NCBI GenBank assembly: GCA_902651635.1
Contig: CACRSC010000004.1
Span: 350,046 to 414,045, forward strand
DNA length: 64,000 nt
DNA from: Mastigamoeba balamuthi
Taxonomy: Eukaryota; Evosea; Mastigamoebida; Mastigamoebidae
Reading direction: 5' to 3'
The notes under the pieces: model-generated
The model's database searches: none
What the model saw: only the letters and a program-made list of their open reading frames with translations
Told to the model about the DNA's origin: nothing
Position numbers and translations under genes: made by a program
Part shown: piece by piece, positions 43,893 through 54,761 of the stretch
Layout: the number at the start of each line of letters is the position of its first letter
Position numbering within the stretch: the stretch's first letter is position 1

Positions 43893-46437
43893 ATGGCGAG
43901 ATCGTTCTCGCGGCGGTTCCGCACGTGCCTGTCGTCGATCCACACCAAGGCCATCCTCTCGTTCCTCGTGATCTGCGTCGCCGTCCGTGCGTGTGGCCCC
44001 CCCACTCGGGCGCCCCCCCGCCCTTGTCCCCTCCTCCCCCGGGCGCTCCAAAAATAAGTCGCCCTGTTTGAGGGCCTCCCACACAGTTCTCCCCCTCACA
44101 TCTCCCCCCTCCCCACACGGTTTTCCCACCACGACAATTCCACCCCGCGCTGTCAGCAGCTCCTCCCTGTTTTTCCCCGCACCCCTCTAACCCGACCCAC
44201 CCTCTCTGCGTTGCCTGTCCCTGCTGCCTTGCCTGCCCTGCTGCTTGTGCCTGCGACGCAGTGGTGGCGATGGGCGCGAGCTCGCACAGCTTCATCGACG
44301 TGTTCAGCAACATCGAGACGACGGCCGTCGAGGGCAACATCAAGCGCGTGCTGACGTCGATCGCCGGCGACGCCTCGATCCTCGAGGTGCGCCTGCCCCC
44401 CCTTTTTGGCCTTTTTTTCTGCATTTACCAAAACTCAAATTATGCAATTGGCCCTGCGCTTTTTTCCCTTTGCGATAACCGTGTGGGATGGGTTGGGCCC
44501 ACCTCCCTGCGCGCCCGCAGTACACGATGCGGCAGTACAGCGTGTGGAACAAGACGGTGGACGTGGTCAAGGACCTGCTGAACAACTCGGACACCAAGTA
44601 CGACGCGTGGCTCAAGAGCAACTACTTTGTGGGCGGCCAGTGGAACACGGACATGGGCCTCAACCTCGTCGCCCTCTTCGCGCCGCGCACGTACGCGCTG
44701 CTCAAGATCGAGTGGTACCCGCCCGACGCCAACAGCAGCATCACCAAGAACAAGTCGAGCAGCCCCCCGTCGTTCTTTGGCGACACGGCGCTGTTTGAGC
44801 AGCGCCTGGGCTCTGTCTGCACGGCCAGCAAGCGCTACGTCGGGATCCTCAACATACCCAACTCGAGCGAGGCCCCGCTGATCGTCGCGATGCTGCCCGT
44901 CTACCCCTCGAGCGGCGCCTCGACGCCGCAGGGCTGGCTGCTCTGGGGGCAGACGTTCGGGCGCAACGAGCTGCAGTACGCCAACGCGGCGCCCGCGTGC
45001 CTGCGCTGGTGGTCGCTGGGCGACGCGCGGGGCTCGGACAGGGCGCTGTTCGAGAAGCTGACGCCGCGGCTGCTGACGGCCACGGACGACTGGCACGACA
45101 GCCAGTGGCACAAGGGCACGTCCGAGAGGAGCAGGCTCGAGAAGGACCCCAGGCGCATCTGCCCGCCGCTGCTGCCCAACGCCAAGAACACGTCCGACGA
45201 CATCACGGGGTTCTTCCTGCTGACCGACAACCTCAACGGCTCGACGCCGGGCCCGCTGATCCGCGTCGACACGTCGCGCGAGCTGCTGATCGCGGGGCAG
45301 AAGGCCGTGGCGGCGCTGACGTCGGTCGTCATCATCATCGTCGTGCTGGTCAGCATCGGCTTCATCGCGTTCCTCGACATCGCGGTGCTGCGGCGGCTCG
45401 ACAGGCTCAAGAAGTACATGTACTCGGCCAGCAAGGTCAAGGAGGTGCCCGCCGACGCCGACGCCACGACGCAGCAGGGCGCCGACAGCGGCAACGAGGG
45501 CACGGGGTCGCACGCCAACAGCAGCGACAGCTCGGACAAGGCCAGCCTCACGTCGGGCTCTTCGGGCCTCAACGCCCCGCGCGACGAGATCGGCAACCTC
45601 GAGTACGCGATGCGCCGCAAGCTCGGGCAGCTGCAGTCGCGCCTCGAGAGCTGCCTCGCGGACCTCGAGGAGGAGCTGCGCAAGAGCGAGCGCACGACGG
45701 CCGCGATGCGCCTGATGAACCTCTGCAGCGGGCGCTCGAGCGAGCCGCCGGGTGTCAAGCTGCCCGAGCCCCCCGTGCCGCCGCTGGACCTGCGCACGAT
45801 CCTCTCGAGCCCGCTCGCGACGGAGCTCCTCAAGGCCTTCTGCGTGAGCGAGAACCTGATGCCGTTTGCGGTGCAGTTCCTCGCGGACGTTGCGTGGATC
45901 CGCAACATCGAGGCCGCGGCCGCCGAGGCGCAGCCAGAGGACGCCAAGATGCTCCGAGAGGCCGTGGAGAACGCCGCGGCCGTCGTGCGCGAGCGCTACG
46001 CGGGGAAGACGCCCGTGACGACGCTCCCGTGCAGCGAGAAGGCGCTGGCCCGCATGCGCAAGACCGGCCACGGCTCCTCGGTGTTCGACAGCGCCGCCGC
46101 CGACGTCATGCAGGCGCTGTCCCAGGACGTGATGCCCAAGTTCCACAAGTCCACGGCGCACGCCGCCGTGGCCCTCGTGATGTCGTCGGAGAAGGGCGAG
46201 GCCATCAACGACCCCAGCAACGGCGTGCAGGCCGTGTTTGCCGGCGCCCGCCTGCGCGCGGCAAGCAAGCTCGCCCCGCCGCCGCCCTCGCCGAAGCTCG
46301 AGAGCGTGGCCGAGCCCGAGGTGCCGCCGCCGCCAGGGCCGCCCCCTGTCGACGACACTCTGGCGATGGAAATCGTGCCCACGCCGCTCGACGGAGAGGG
46401 CGTGCAGCTGCAGGTGGTCGACAACACCTCTGTTTGA
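43893..46437 (+). CDS. Transmembrane sensor with CHASE4-like ectodomain and cytoplasmic RGS domain
   Basis: Three exons (43893-43986, 44262-44386, 44521-46437) encode about 711 residues. A first helix (AILSFLVICVAVLVAMG) and a second (AALTSVVIIIVVLVSIGFIA, near residue 355) bracket an extracellular domain of about 300 residues. Its features (YDAWLKSNYF, then PVYPSSGASTPQGWLLWGQT) resemble CHASE4 sensor domains. The cytoplasmic part has a linker and a domain with the RGS pattern: TILSSPLATELLKAFC, SENLMPFAVQFL, VVRERYAGKTP, VFDSAAADVMQAL and FHKSTAHAAVAL. RGS domains speed GTP hydrolysis by G-alpha subunits. The layout suggests ligand-controlled tuning of G-protein signalling at the surface. 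Both the CHASE4 and RGS calls are by pattern only. Confidence 0.75.
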
Positions 46438-46673
46438 TAGATTCTTTGAAACACACCACGCACCTCTGCTGTGCACACAACACACCGCACCCTCCCGTTT
46501 GCTATCACCTGCTTCCTTTCCCTGGGCGCATGCCCGCAAACGGACTCCTCTCTTGCACACGTATACGCAATAGTGGGCTTCCCAGCCAGAAGCGAGTGTC
46601 GCAGAGCGGTTGTTGTCATCCATACATACACTACATGTGGCCTCGGGTACACGAGGGCCGGCTGAGAGCTGCC

Positions 46674-49600
46674 TCACGAGGCCATTTTGTTCAGTGATTG
46701 CGACAACCGCACGCTGCGCACCAGCCACGACGACGTCGTCGAGCTCTGCAGGTCGTCGGTGCCTTCCTGCTTGGGTGCTGCGGTACTCTTGAGAGCGTCC
46801 GCCCAATGCTGTGCGTTGGTCACGAGCTCTTTGACGACATCGGGAATCGGGCACAGCTCGTCAAATGAGGCAAATGAGGGCATGGCGATGAACTTGATGA
46901 AGTAGTAGTTCAGGCGTGCTTGCTCGTTCTCGGTGGACTGCGGGCGGGGAATTGCGGTCACTTGGTATCCAGCAGCCTGCTCGTGAATCCCTGTGGAGTA
47001 AACTGTGAGTAGCACAGTGAGAGGGCTCGCTTCGCACTTTGGCTAGTCAGCTCCTCGAACGAACGGGAACACCAATACTGCATCTGATGGAATGGCCTCG
47101 CGATGTACGATATGTCCGCCATCTTCAGAATCACCTGGAGCATGAGCAGTCGCTGCTGCGGGTTTCCTCCCAAATCCAACTGTCCGTGCTGTCTGAGAGC
47201 ATTGAACTCACTCATGATCTGTGGGGGAGGGGGGGAAGAGCAGAGGTCATTTTTCGGCAAGAGAAACAATGGTACCTGGAAGTGCTTTGCCATGTCCGTG
47301 GCCATGACAAGAGAGATGAGAATTCGTCGAAACTCCCGCTGGACAGCAGTAGGAAGGAACGACAGGACCTCGGACTTGCGGAGTAGGGCATAGCCAAAGG
47401 CAGTGTGGTGGTTCTCCAGCACACTAACGTCGTTGTACCGGAGTGCCAGCACGGATTTCGACTGGACCTGTATCTCGGCTTCATCAGCACTCCAATCGTA
47501 GGGAGGGGGGGCCACTCACTTGGAAACTGTTGTTTGTGCCAGGGTGATCAATGTCGTGAATCGCTGCTGCCACAAAGAGGGCAAACAGTTCGACCGGCGT
47601 GAATTTGATCATAGATTGGACGCAGTACAGCAGGAAGTGCGTTGCGTGCACCACGTCTGCAGCGTGTGACAGGTTGTGGAAGGAGTTGTTGAGGTATGAG
47701 CTGTTCCAGTGGTGAGAAGCCGGCGTGTTCGTGTGTGGCATACTCCTCCACAGCAGCAAGGAAGGAGTGCAGTCTATTCAGGTCGATGGAAAGATCACTG
47801 GGCACTCGGTGGATGGCGAGGACTTGGGTGAAGATGTAGATCAAGATGTCGCAGCCGTGGCTCAGTCGCACATTGAAATCCCAGTGATCGAACTCTGAGT
47901 GAGGTCGTTAAGAAAGGGAAAAGGAGGGCACTTCACTTGTTTCTACTTGCAGAAGTGACGTGATCTGTTGTAGTTCTGTCGAAATGGCGGTGATGCTGGG
48001 AACTTTGCTCTGAACGTCGCCCAGTATTTCCCGCTTCAGCCACTGCCTCTGATCTGTCTCCATCTGGCACTTGTCCACATCAGGTTCGTGGAGGTCTCTG
48101 AATAGAACCCGTTTTAGAGATGTCGAGGTGGTTTGTTGTACGTGGTTGAAAGAGCGGTAATGACGTTGGTCAACAGTATTTTCCTCTCGGCTGGAGTCAT
48201 GTTTGGGTTCTGCATTTTGCGGAGCGACTCCAGCACGACCTCGAGACCGGTCTTGATCGTATTTGCATACGCCTCCTGCTGGGCGGTTAGGGAGCAATCC
48301 AACTAAGCGAATGAATGACGCTGTTCGAACAGGCTTTGAGTAGTCGTGCACGCGCATGGAGCTCTTCACGAGGGCACGCAGGAGAAGAACCACGACAATA
48401 CCCACCAGCAGAGGCCCGGCAACCACAGCAGCTATGCCCGCGTTGAGACCCACCCGCGAGTCGTGCGAAAACGACTGCGTGAAGTCCCTCTCTGGGACTA
48501 TCACGACCTCGGTCATGTTCAAGCCCCACCTGCGGTGCCGGGTTGAGATTCGTGGAATCCCGATGGATTGTCGTGCTCGTCGACCAGTGGGAGCATCAGA
48601 ACGTGGATGACGTCGTCACCATCGTGCAGTAAAACCCTCGTGTCGTTCTCGAAGTAGAAGGACCCCTCGTTGCTTTTCATTCCCAGTTTGCTGATTGCCC
48701 ATCGTACCTTGGCGGATTCGGTGAGGGCCGGGAAGAACGGGGCAGCGGAGCGTACAAGGGGGTCTGTGATGTTGGCATCCCACACACTGCAGGGCGCAAT
48801 CATACCTTCCTCATCAAGGCCGAAGGGGAAGTCCTCCCACGTGCCCCACGAGATGCCCGCAACGAGGCCGTCGGCCTGCAGCACAAACAGCCGGGAGCCC
48901 TCGGACACCTCGAGCCCCTGGAGGTACTCTGGTGCTCATTGGTCAGAAAGGGGCAGGCAGGAGGCTCAGCACGGCACCGGACATGGTCTGCAGCACCAAG
49001 TCGATCGAAATCCCCCCGATGAGCTCGAGTCCTCTGTACAGCGGTGCATACAGCGAGTTCAGGAGCTCGATGAACTGCATTGCCCCAGTCGGTCACACGT
49101 CAGTGCAAACCCCTCCCCGCCCCTCCCGCCGTGTGCGAGCGCACGCCACTGTTGGTCACTTCGGTGTTGAGCCCGATCCAGTAGACGCCGTGCGTTCCCT
49201 CCATCGGGGCCACCCATTCCACGCAGTTGTACGGTCCTGCAGGCGCGTTCAGTGATGGACGGTGGACGGGGCGGCTGGGGTCCGCTCACCGAGGTCGTCG
49301 TAGGGAGACCCTCCGAAACTGTCGTTCCAGAGGTCCGCTCCGCATTTCCACTCCATCTGATCCGAGAGGTTGCCGTCCGCCATGAGGGACACGTCCTGCA
49401 GGAACACCGTCTTCGTCTCGCGCTCGAACGCAGCGCACTGCATCTCACCGCTCATCATCGCGAGGCAGTTGTACCTGAACCTGCACGAGCACTGCTCCGT
49501 GAATGCGAGGAGGAGGGGAAGCGGGAAACGGTGGCGATGTCCATCAAGCGCCTGAGGCGCACCTCCAGTCGGACGACAGCCGCTGGCTCGAGAAGATCTG

Positions 49601-50004
49601 CTCCCTGAGGACGGCGACGGGGTCCGAGGTGTTGACGAGGCCCGCGTTGAAGGCGTCGGCGGCCTCGAGGGCAGCCAGCGGGGCAGCGCGCAGGAACGAG
49701 CGGATGCTGTCCCTCGTGCGCCTGCTGAGGCTCTCGATGTAGTCGTCCACGGTGCTCAGGACGTGCTGCTTGCCCTGGCTGGTCGCCAGCTGCCACGGCA
49801 CGACCACTGGAAACCGGGGGAGGGGACACAGTGGCGGAGCGGAACCGATACCAAATTCAGAAGCTGCGCAAGAGCCTTTTCCACCGCACCTGCAACGACG
49901 AAGGCGACGAGGACCGTGACCACGACGAGGGCGTTGGCAGAAAGCGTCAGGAAACGCTGCGAGAGCCGCGGGCAGCACCCCGCCGCCCAGCCGTCGTGCT
50001 TCAT
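46674..50004 (-). CDS. Receptor-type class I cyclic nucleotide phosphodiesterase with Cache-like ectodomain
   Basis: The start is MKHDGWAAGCCPRLSQ at 50004, followed by a first membrane helix (ALVVVTVLVAFVVAG). Exons from 49800 to 48500 encode a large extracellular domain (LSTVDDYIESLS, GISWGTWEDF, ending WGLNMTEVVIVPERDF), the pattern of double-Cache sensors. A second helix (AGIAAVVAGPLLVGIVVVLL) leads through a long linker to the catalytic domain. Metal-ligand motifs HNLSHAADV and HDIDHPGTNN, then LVMATDMAKHF and LKMADISYIARP, mark a class I PDE. The last junction, CAA A|GTGCG to CAG|GG ATT, restores the frame. The enzyme hydrolyses cAMP and/or cGMP at the inner face of the membrane; specificity cannot be read. 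It is encoded by ten or more exons. Confidence 0.82.
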
Positions 50005-50179
50005 GAGAAATCAATTTTTAAATTTGGAGAGAAAAGGCAGATCCCGGGCGAAGATCTCCAGGATTCCACACCACTATCCAGAAATATCGTCCGGTGGACA
50101 AAACTTGCAGGGAAGCGCGGCGCCCCACACCCGCAACCCCCGCCCCTCCACAACGATCACCGCAAGCGCGACACCACAC
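50005..50179. promoter_or_regulatory. Short divergent promoter region between PDE and LMBD2 genes
   Basis: Divergent starts are only 175 bases apart. The gap includes AT-rich ATTTTTAAATTTGG near 50012 and GAAATATCG near 50083. The promoter role is inferred from position. Confidence 0.35.
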
Positions 50180-52839
50180 ATGGAGATAAACCAGACGTGG
50201 GCGATCGCTTCCTCGGCGTTCTTCCTCCTCGCTGTCGTCGTCGTCCTCTTCCTCCGCAGGTACAGTCGGCCCTGGCCCCACTGTCTCGCCTTGCCTGCCC
50301 TCCTCCCTCTCCACCCTCCCCCCCAGCGCCGCCTGCCCCCCCTTGGCAGTGCTTGCTGACACGTGTCACTCCCGGGGAGGCAGGTACATCGCGTGGACCA
50401 AGGAGGAGTGGTACACGCCGCCCCTGACGTTTGTGGGGTGGTACCTGAGCTTCAGCGTCGCGCTGCTGCTGCCCCTCGACCTCTCCGCGGTGCGCGCCCC
50501 GCTTGCTGCCGGCGATATTTCCTGGTCCTGATCCCCTCCCCCCCCCCCCCCTTTTGCCTGCGATGGCGTGTCATTGCCTGCGTTGTCGTCACGTTTCCCC
50601 AGTCTGCCTACCACAACTGCATGACAGACGATTCGGAGTCGTCCGCCGAGGGGGCTCTCGCCGGGGTCGAGTGCCACGCGCCGCTGGTCATCCTGCCCCA
50701 GCGCGCGCTCCTGGTCGCCTGGAACGTGATCTACTGGGGCGCCTTTGTGCTGTGCTGGTTTGTCTACCCGCTCCTCCAGTCGTACATCACCGCGGGCTAC
50801 TTCACCGTCTGCGAGCGCTGGTGCCAGTCGGTCAAGGAGAACCTCATATTCTACGGCATCTGCGCCCTGGCCCTCGCCGTCTTCGCCGTGGGCTTCGTCC
50901 TCTGGGGCGACAGGTTTGTTTCTTTGTTTCCTGGCTGCCCTCCTCTCTTTTCTAATTCTCATTTTGCAAATTGCCCCTGGATTCGAATAGGAATGTGAGC
51001 GGACTCATCTACGTGGGCATGGCGCTGGCCAATGCTTGGGGGCTCGGGCTGCTCTTGGTCCTCCTGGGCTACGGCCTCGTGGAGATCCCCCGAGGGCTCT
51101 GGCGCTCGTTCGTCCCCCCAAGTTCCAGTTTTACTGCCACTCTGTTCACCACGCCCGCCCTCCCCAGTGGCAGCCTCATCATGACGCTGAAGAAGCTCGA
51201 GTTCGAGGCCAAGTCCCTGAAGAGCAAGGTCCACGACTGCAGGGATGCCCTCTTCAAGACCGTCTCTCAGATCCGAAAGTACGACGACACTGTCGACCGT
51301 AGCGACCCGTACCGCAAGTACGTCGACATGGTCGTCCGAAAGGTGCCTACCATTCGCTTTCCCTCAGGCAAGGCTCCATCTTCCGCCCATCTGATGCAAT
51401 CGAACAATGCGCCAGTGCCCGGAAGACCTGTACGAGAAGACATCGCGGGGCCACGGCAGTTGCGACATACTGTACTCGAAGCTCGTCCACGTGCACTACA
51501 ACCTCATCTGGCAGAAGCTCTACCTCAACCAGGCAGAAGTGTGAGCGCGCCTTACCATGCGGGGGAGGGGCCCCTCACCTCTATCGACCGCCTCTGCAGG
51601 CAGTACAACGAGCTGCTGCTCAAGGCGTTTGCGATCGAGGACGTGCTGAAGGCCAAGCAGAACGGGACGCGCGGAATCCGATGGACGGCGTGGAGGCCGA
51701 GGTGCAGGCCGAGCAGCGGAGCGTACGTGTTTGCCGAGTACCTGTGGTGCGCGTACCTGCGCCCGTTGTGCCTGCGCCTGCTGTCGGTCGTATGCGCGTG
51801 CCTGTCGCTCGTCATCATCTGGTCCGAGTGCACTTTCTGGGTCGACAGGCCTGTGCTGAGCGTGCTCGCGCTGATGACGACGCCCGACGTCATACGCCAG
51901 AGCGATGTGCTGCTGTCGCTGGTCTTCTCTGTGCCGCTGCTGTACATGGTCGTCTGCGCGTACTGGTCGACGCTGCGTATGCGCCTGTTCAACTACTACC
52001 GCCTGCTGCCCCACCAGCAGACCGACGGCAACAGCATCGTGTTCAGCGCCGCGTTGCTTTGCAGGCTCGCGGCGCCGCTGGCGCTCAACTTCACCAACAT
52101 GCAGAAGTTCGAGACGAGCGCGTTCCAGACGGTCATGCAGGGCATGAAGCGCATGCCCATCGTCGGAGGCAAGTCGTTCAACCAGTTCGCGCCCATGTGC
52201 CTTGTTTTCTTCTGTGTCTGCACGCTGTTCAACTGCGTCACGCACTGCGCGCGCCTCTTCGGCGTGCGGCGCTTTGAGTACGACGACGACTTTGACGATG
52301 ACTCTATCGAGGATGGCCGCAGGATCATCTCCGAAGGCGAGTGCCCCTCCCCTCTTAGCACTCGCCTTTCGCCTAACATGGCTGTCTACCCCCCACCAGA
52401 GAGGACAAAGGTGGCACACGGGTACTCCTGCGACTCATCGCGTGCGCCGGCCACGGCGTCCCTGCACAAGCTCGGGCGCGAGCAGGACGACATCGAGACG
52501 GGAGGCGGGCGCAGGAGCAAGTACTCCACGAGGCACACAATGCTGCTGCCGTCGGCAAAGGACAGGTTGGTGGAGCCTCTCAAGCCCAAGCGCGCCGTCA
52601 GCGCCAGGGTGGCGCCGCTCTCGTCGTCGGTGAGCTCCCTGAGGCCCCTGGGGAGCGTGCAGCAGCAGCAGCAGGCATCGCTCCCGGTGCCGCAGATCGC
52701 GCCACCGCCAGCGGCGCCCAACTCGCGGTTTGCGGACGTGGGATCTCGCAGGGCGCTGGGGCAGGCGGACACGATGCAGGCGTCCGCGAGAGCGCTCAGC
52801 GAGTGGACGCGGAACTTCTCTGCCCAGACCCCGCAGTAA
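50180..52839 (+). CDS. LMBRD2: LMBR1 domain-containing protein 2 homologue
   Basis: A multi-pass membrane protein of about nine helices is encoded by eight or more exons. Diagnostic family stretches are YIAWTKEEWY, NVIYWGAFVLCWFVYPLLQSY, CPEDLYEKTSRG, EYLWCAYLRPLCLRLLSV, VIIWSECTFWV, MRLFNYYRLLPHQQTD and RLAAPLALNF. In animals LMBD2 associates with GPCR signalling complexes; Dictyostelium has two members. A disordered Gln/Ser-rich tail of about 150 residues ends the protein. An intron at 52337-52399 begins GCGAGT, carries CTAAC near its end, and is 63 bases, so its removal or retention keeps the frame; the residues it would encode look unlike the family. The start ATG at 50180 gives the expected extracellular N-terminus. 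Confidence 0.93.
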
Positions 52840-53130
52840 CGATAGGAGGCAATAATCGCAAAAGCGCGTTATCCCTGTTAAAAGGCCGCTGCAAACAAAC
52901 CTCTGGCAACGCACTGGACTCCGTTTTGTGCTAGTGGCGAATAACGGGACCTTTGGCGTATGGACGGCCACATTGAAATTTGCGAAATAAAAAATCTCGG
53001 GCACTGGAGTGCGAGGACAGCGGCACTTTTTTTTCACAGCTTGCTTTCTAACGATAGGCACCGGTGCCTGCAACCGAGCAGCACAAGCGTTTCTTTTCAA
53101 CCCCTTCCCCCGCGACACCCGCACCCCGCC
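52840..53130. other. Intergenic region, no gene seen
   Basis: A 291-base gap with AT-rich stretches near 52850-53000 lies between two genes on the same strand. It should contain the LMBD2 3' end and the next promoter; no specific signal is recognised. Confidence 0.35.
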
Positions 53131-54482
53131 ATGGATCTGGACAGCGGAACTGCCGTCACTGCCGTCGTGCTCGCCGAGTGGGCCGCGTACGAGGCCGCCC
53201 GCCGCTCCGTCCTGCTGAGCATCGGCGTCTGCGTCGTGCTCCCCATCATCCTCACGCGCCGCTGCCGCGCCAACGCTCCCAAGACCACGTGGTTCGTCTG
53301 GGCGAAGGTGTGCGGCGCTTCCCCCCCTCCCCCGCGCCTCTCTTCTGTTGCTCCCCCCCCCCCCTTTTTTTCTGTCGCTTTCCGAAGGCTTCTGGCGGCC
53401 CTGCTGTGCTCCCCCTGCTCGCTGTAGGACTTCACTTCCTGCTGCCTGTTACTTCCTCCCGGGTGCTTTTCCTCAGTGCCCCCAAATCCGGTTCTTTCCG
53501 GGTTTGTGACGCAGCACCGCGTCTCTCGGCACCCGCTGCCTGTCGGAGGCCCTGCGCCGCCTGTGCCGCCCCTCGCGGGGCTTCTTTCTCGCTTTTCCCC
53601 TTCGCCTGTGGCCGGGGGCTGCTGCCCTCGGAATTTGCTGAACTACCCGTTTTTCCGAGTCACTGATGACGTGCCCCTCCTCCTCCCTCTCCCCTGTACA
53701 GACGTACACGGCCCTGAGCGCCGCGTGCTGGTTCCTCCTAGTCAGGCAGACACCCTCGCTTGTAAGTCGCCCTCTTCTACTCGACCGCATCGCCTCCCCG
53801 CCCTCTGACGTTGCATGACGTTCGTTGCTGCAGCAAAGCTGGGCGCCCATGGGCAGCGTCTGCCTCGCGCTGCTGGTCGTGAACATGCTCGAGGCCATCG
53901 CGAGGGACTTTGAGAAGGGCCACCCGGGCAACGCCGTGGCCGGCATCCTCCTCGTGCTCTCGATCCGCAAGCCTATGTCCATCCAGATCGACCCCTCGGT
54001 ACAGCACACATGCACACACCCCAGCGGACAACGTTGTTCGGCTATTTCCATAAAGCAAAAAATGCGATTGTCTGAACGAGCAATTACGATGCGCGCAGGA
54101 CCCGTACCAGTCGCTGCTGTGGGACGGGTCTTGGATGTGGATCCTCGGGTATGCCGTGTGGAACTGCGTGTTCACGATCAACTACAGCCTGCCGCACTCG
54201 CACCTGACGGGCTTCGCGGCCAACGCCGCCACTCTGGTCGCCGCGTTCCTCAAGCGCGAGCGCTGGATCGAGAGCCGCGCGTACACGCTGAGCTTCCTGA
54301 TGCTGTCGCTGCTGGCGCTCAAGACGGGCGCTGGCGGCACGTCGCAGCCCAACATGCACGGGTGGCCCAGCTACGTAAGGTTCTGCAAGTCGTCGATCCC
54401 GACGGCGACGAGCCTCACGCTGGCCGTCCTCTCCGCCGTCGAGGCCCTGGCGTACGACTACGACTACAGGCTGCCGTGGTAG
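53131..54482 (+). CDS. Multi-pass membrane protein resembling the DUF5692 family
   Basis: Four or more exons encode about 270 residues with six or seven hydrophobic helices. The sequence follows the pattern I recall for the mainly bacterial DUF5692 family: an N-terminal EWAAYEAARRS helix, TWFVWAKTYTALSA (joined across an intron), VNMLEAIARDFE, a GIL motif, WMWILGYAVWNCVF and RERWIESRAYTLSFLML. The function of the family is unknown. The first intron is large (about 53310-53700) and the others are short. The start is the ATG at 53131 after a CCGCC context. If the assignment holds, the gene may have come from bacteria and gained introns, but an unrelated protist membrane protein cannot be excluded. 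Confidence 0.6.
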
Positions 54483-54510
54483 CCAGCCAGCCAGCCAGCC
54501 GGCCTTGCCA
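54483..54510 (+). repeat. Short CAGC tandem repeat after a stop codon
   Basis: About five copies of the tetranucleotide CAGC follow the stop of the DUF5692-like gene directly. It is a simple microsatellite in the 3' flank with no sign of function. Confidence 0.7.
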
Positions 54511-54761
54511 GAGATCTCTGCACTGGCCTCTGATCTCCTTCACTCCCCCCGCTTCTCCCCTCGCCCTTCTGTTTTGGTTATTCAGTGCACCCCCTCTCAC
54601 CATACCCCCATCACCCTTTTTATGAGTGCCAGCAACGATTCCGACACTGGATTTGTTCCATTGTGACGCGAGAATCCTGAGAGCAAATGTTCTATTAATA
54701 GCCTAGCCCAGACAGTCCATTGGACCCGCCAACCCCGCACCCCCAAAGGAGGCCCGAGAGA

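Noticed and set aside
44440-46854. Minus-strand frame of 804 codons across the CHASE4-like/RGS gene
   Set aside because: Low-complexity Arg/Val-rich translation opposite a gene with recognisable domains; treated as a shadow.
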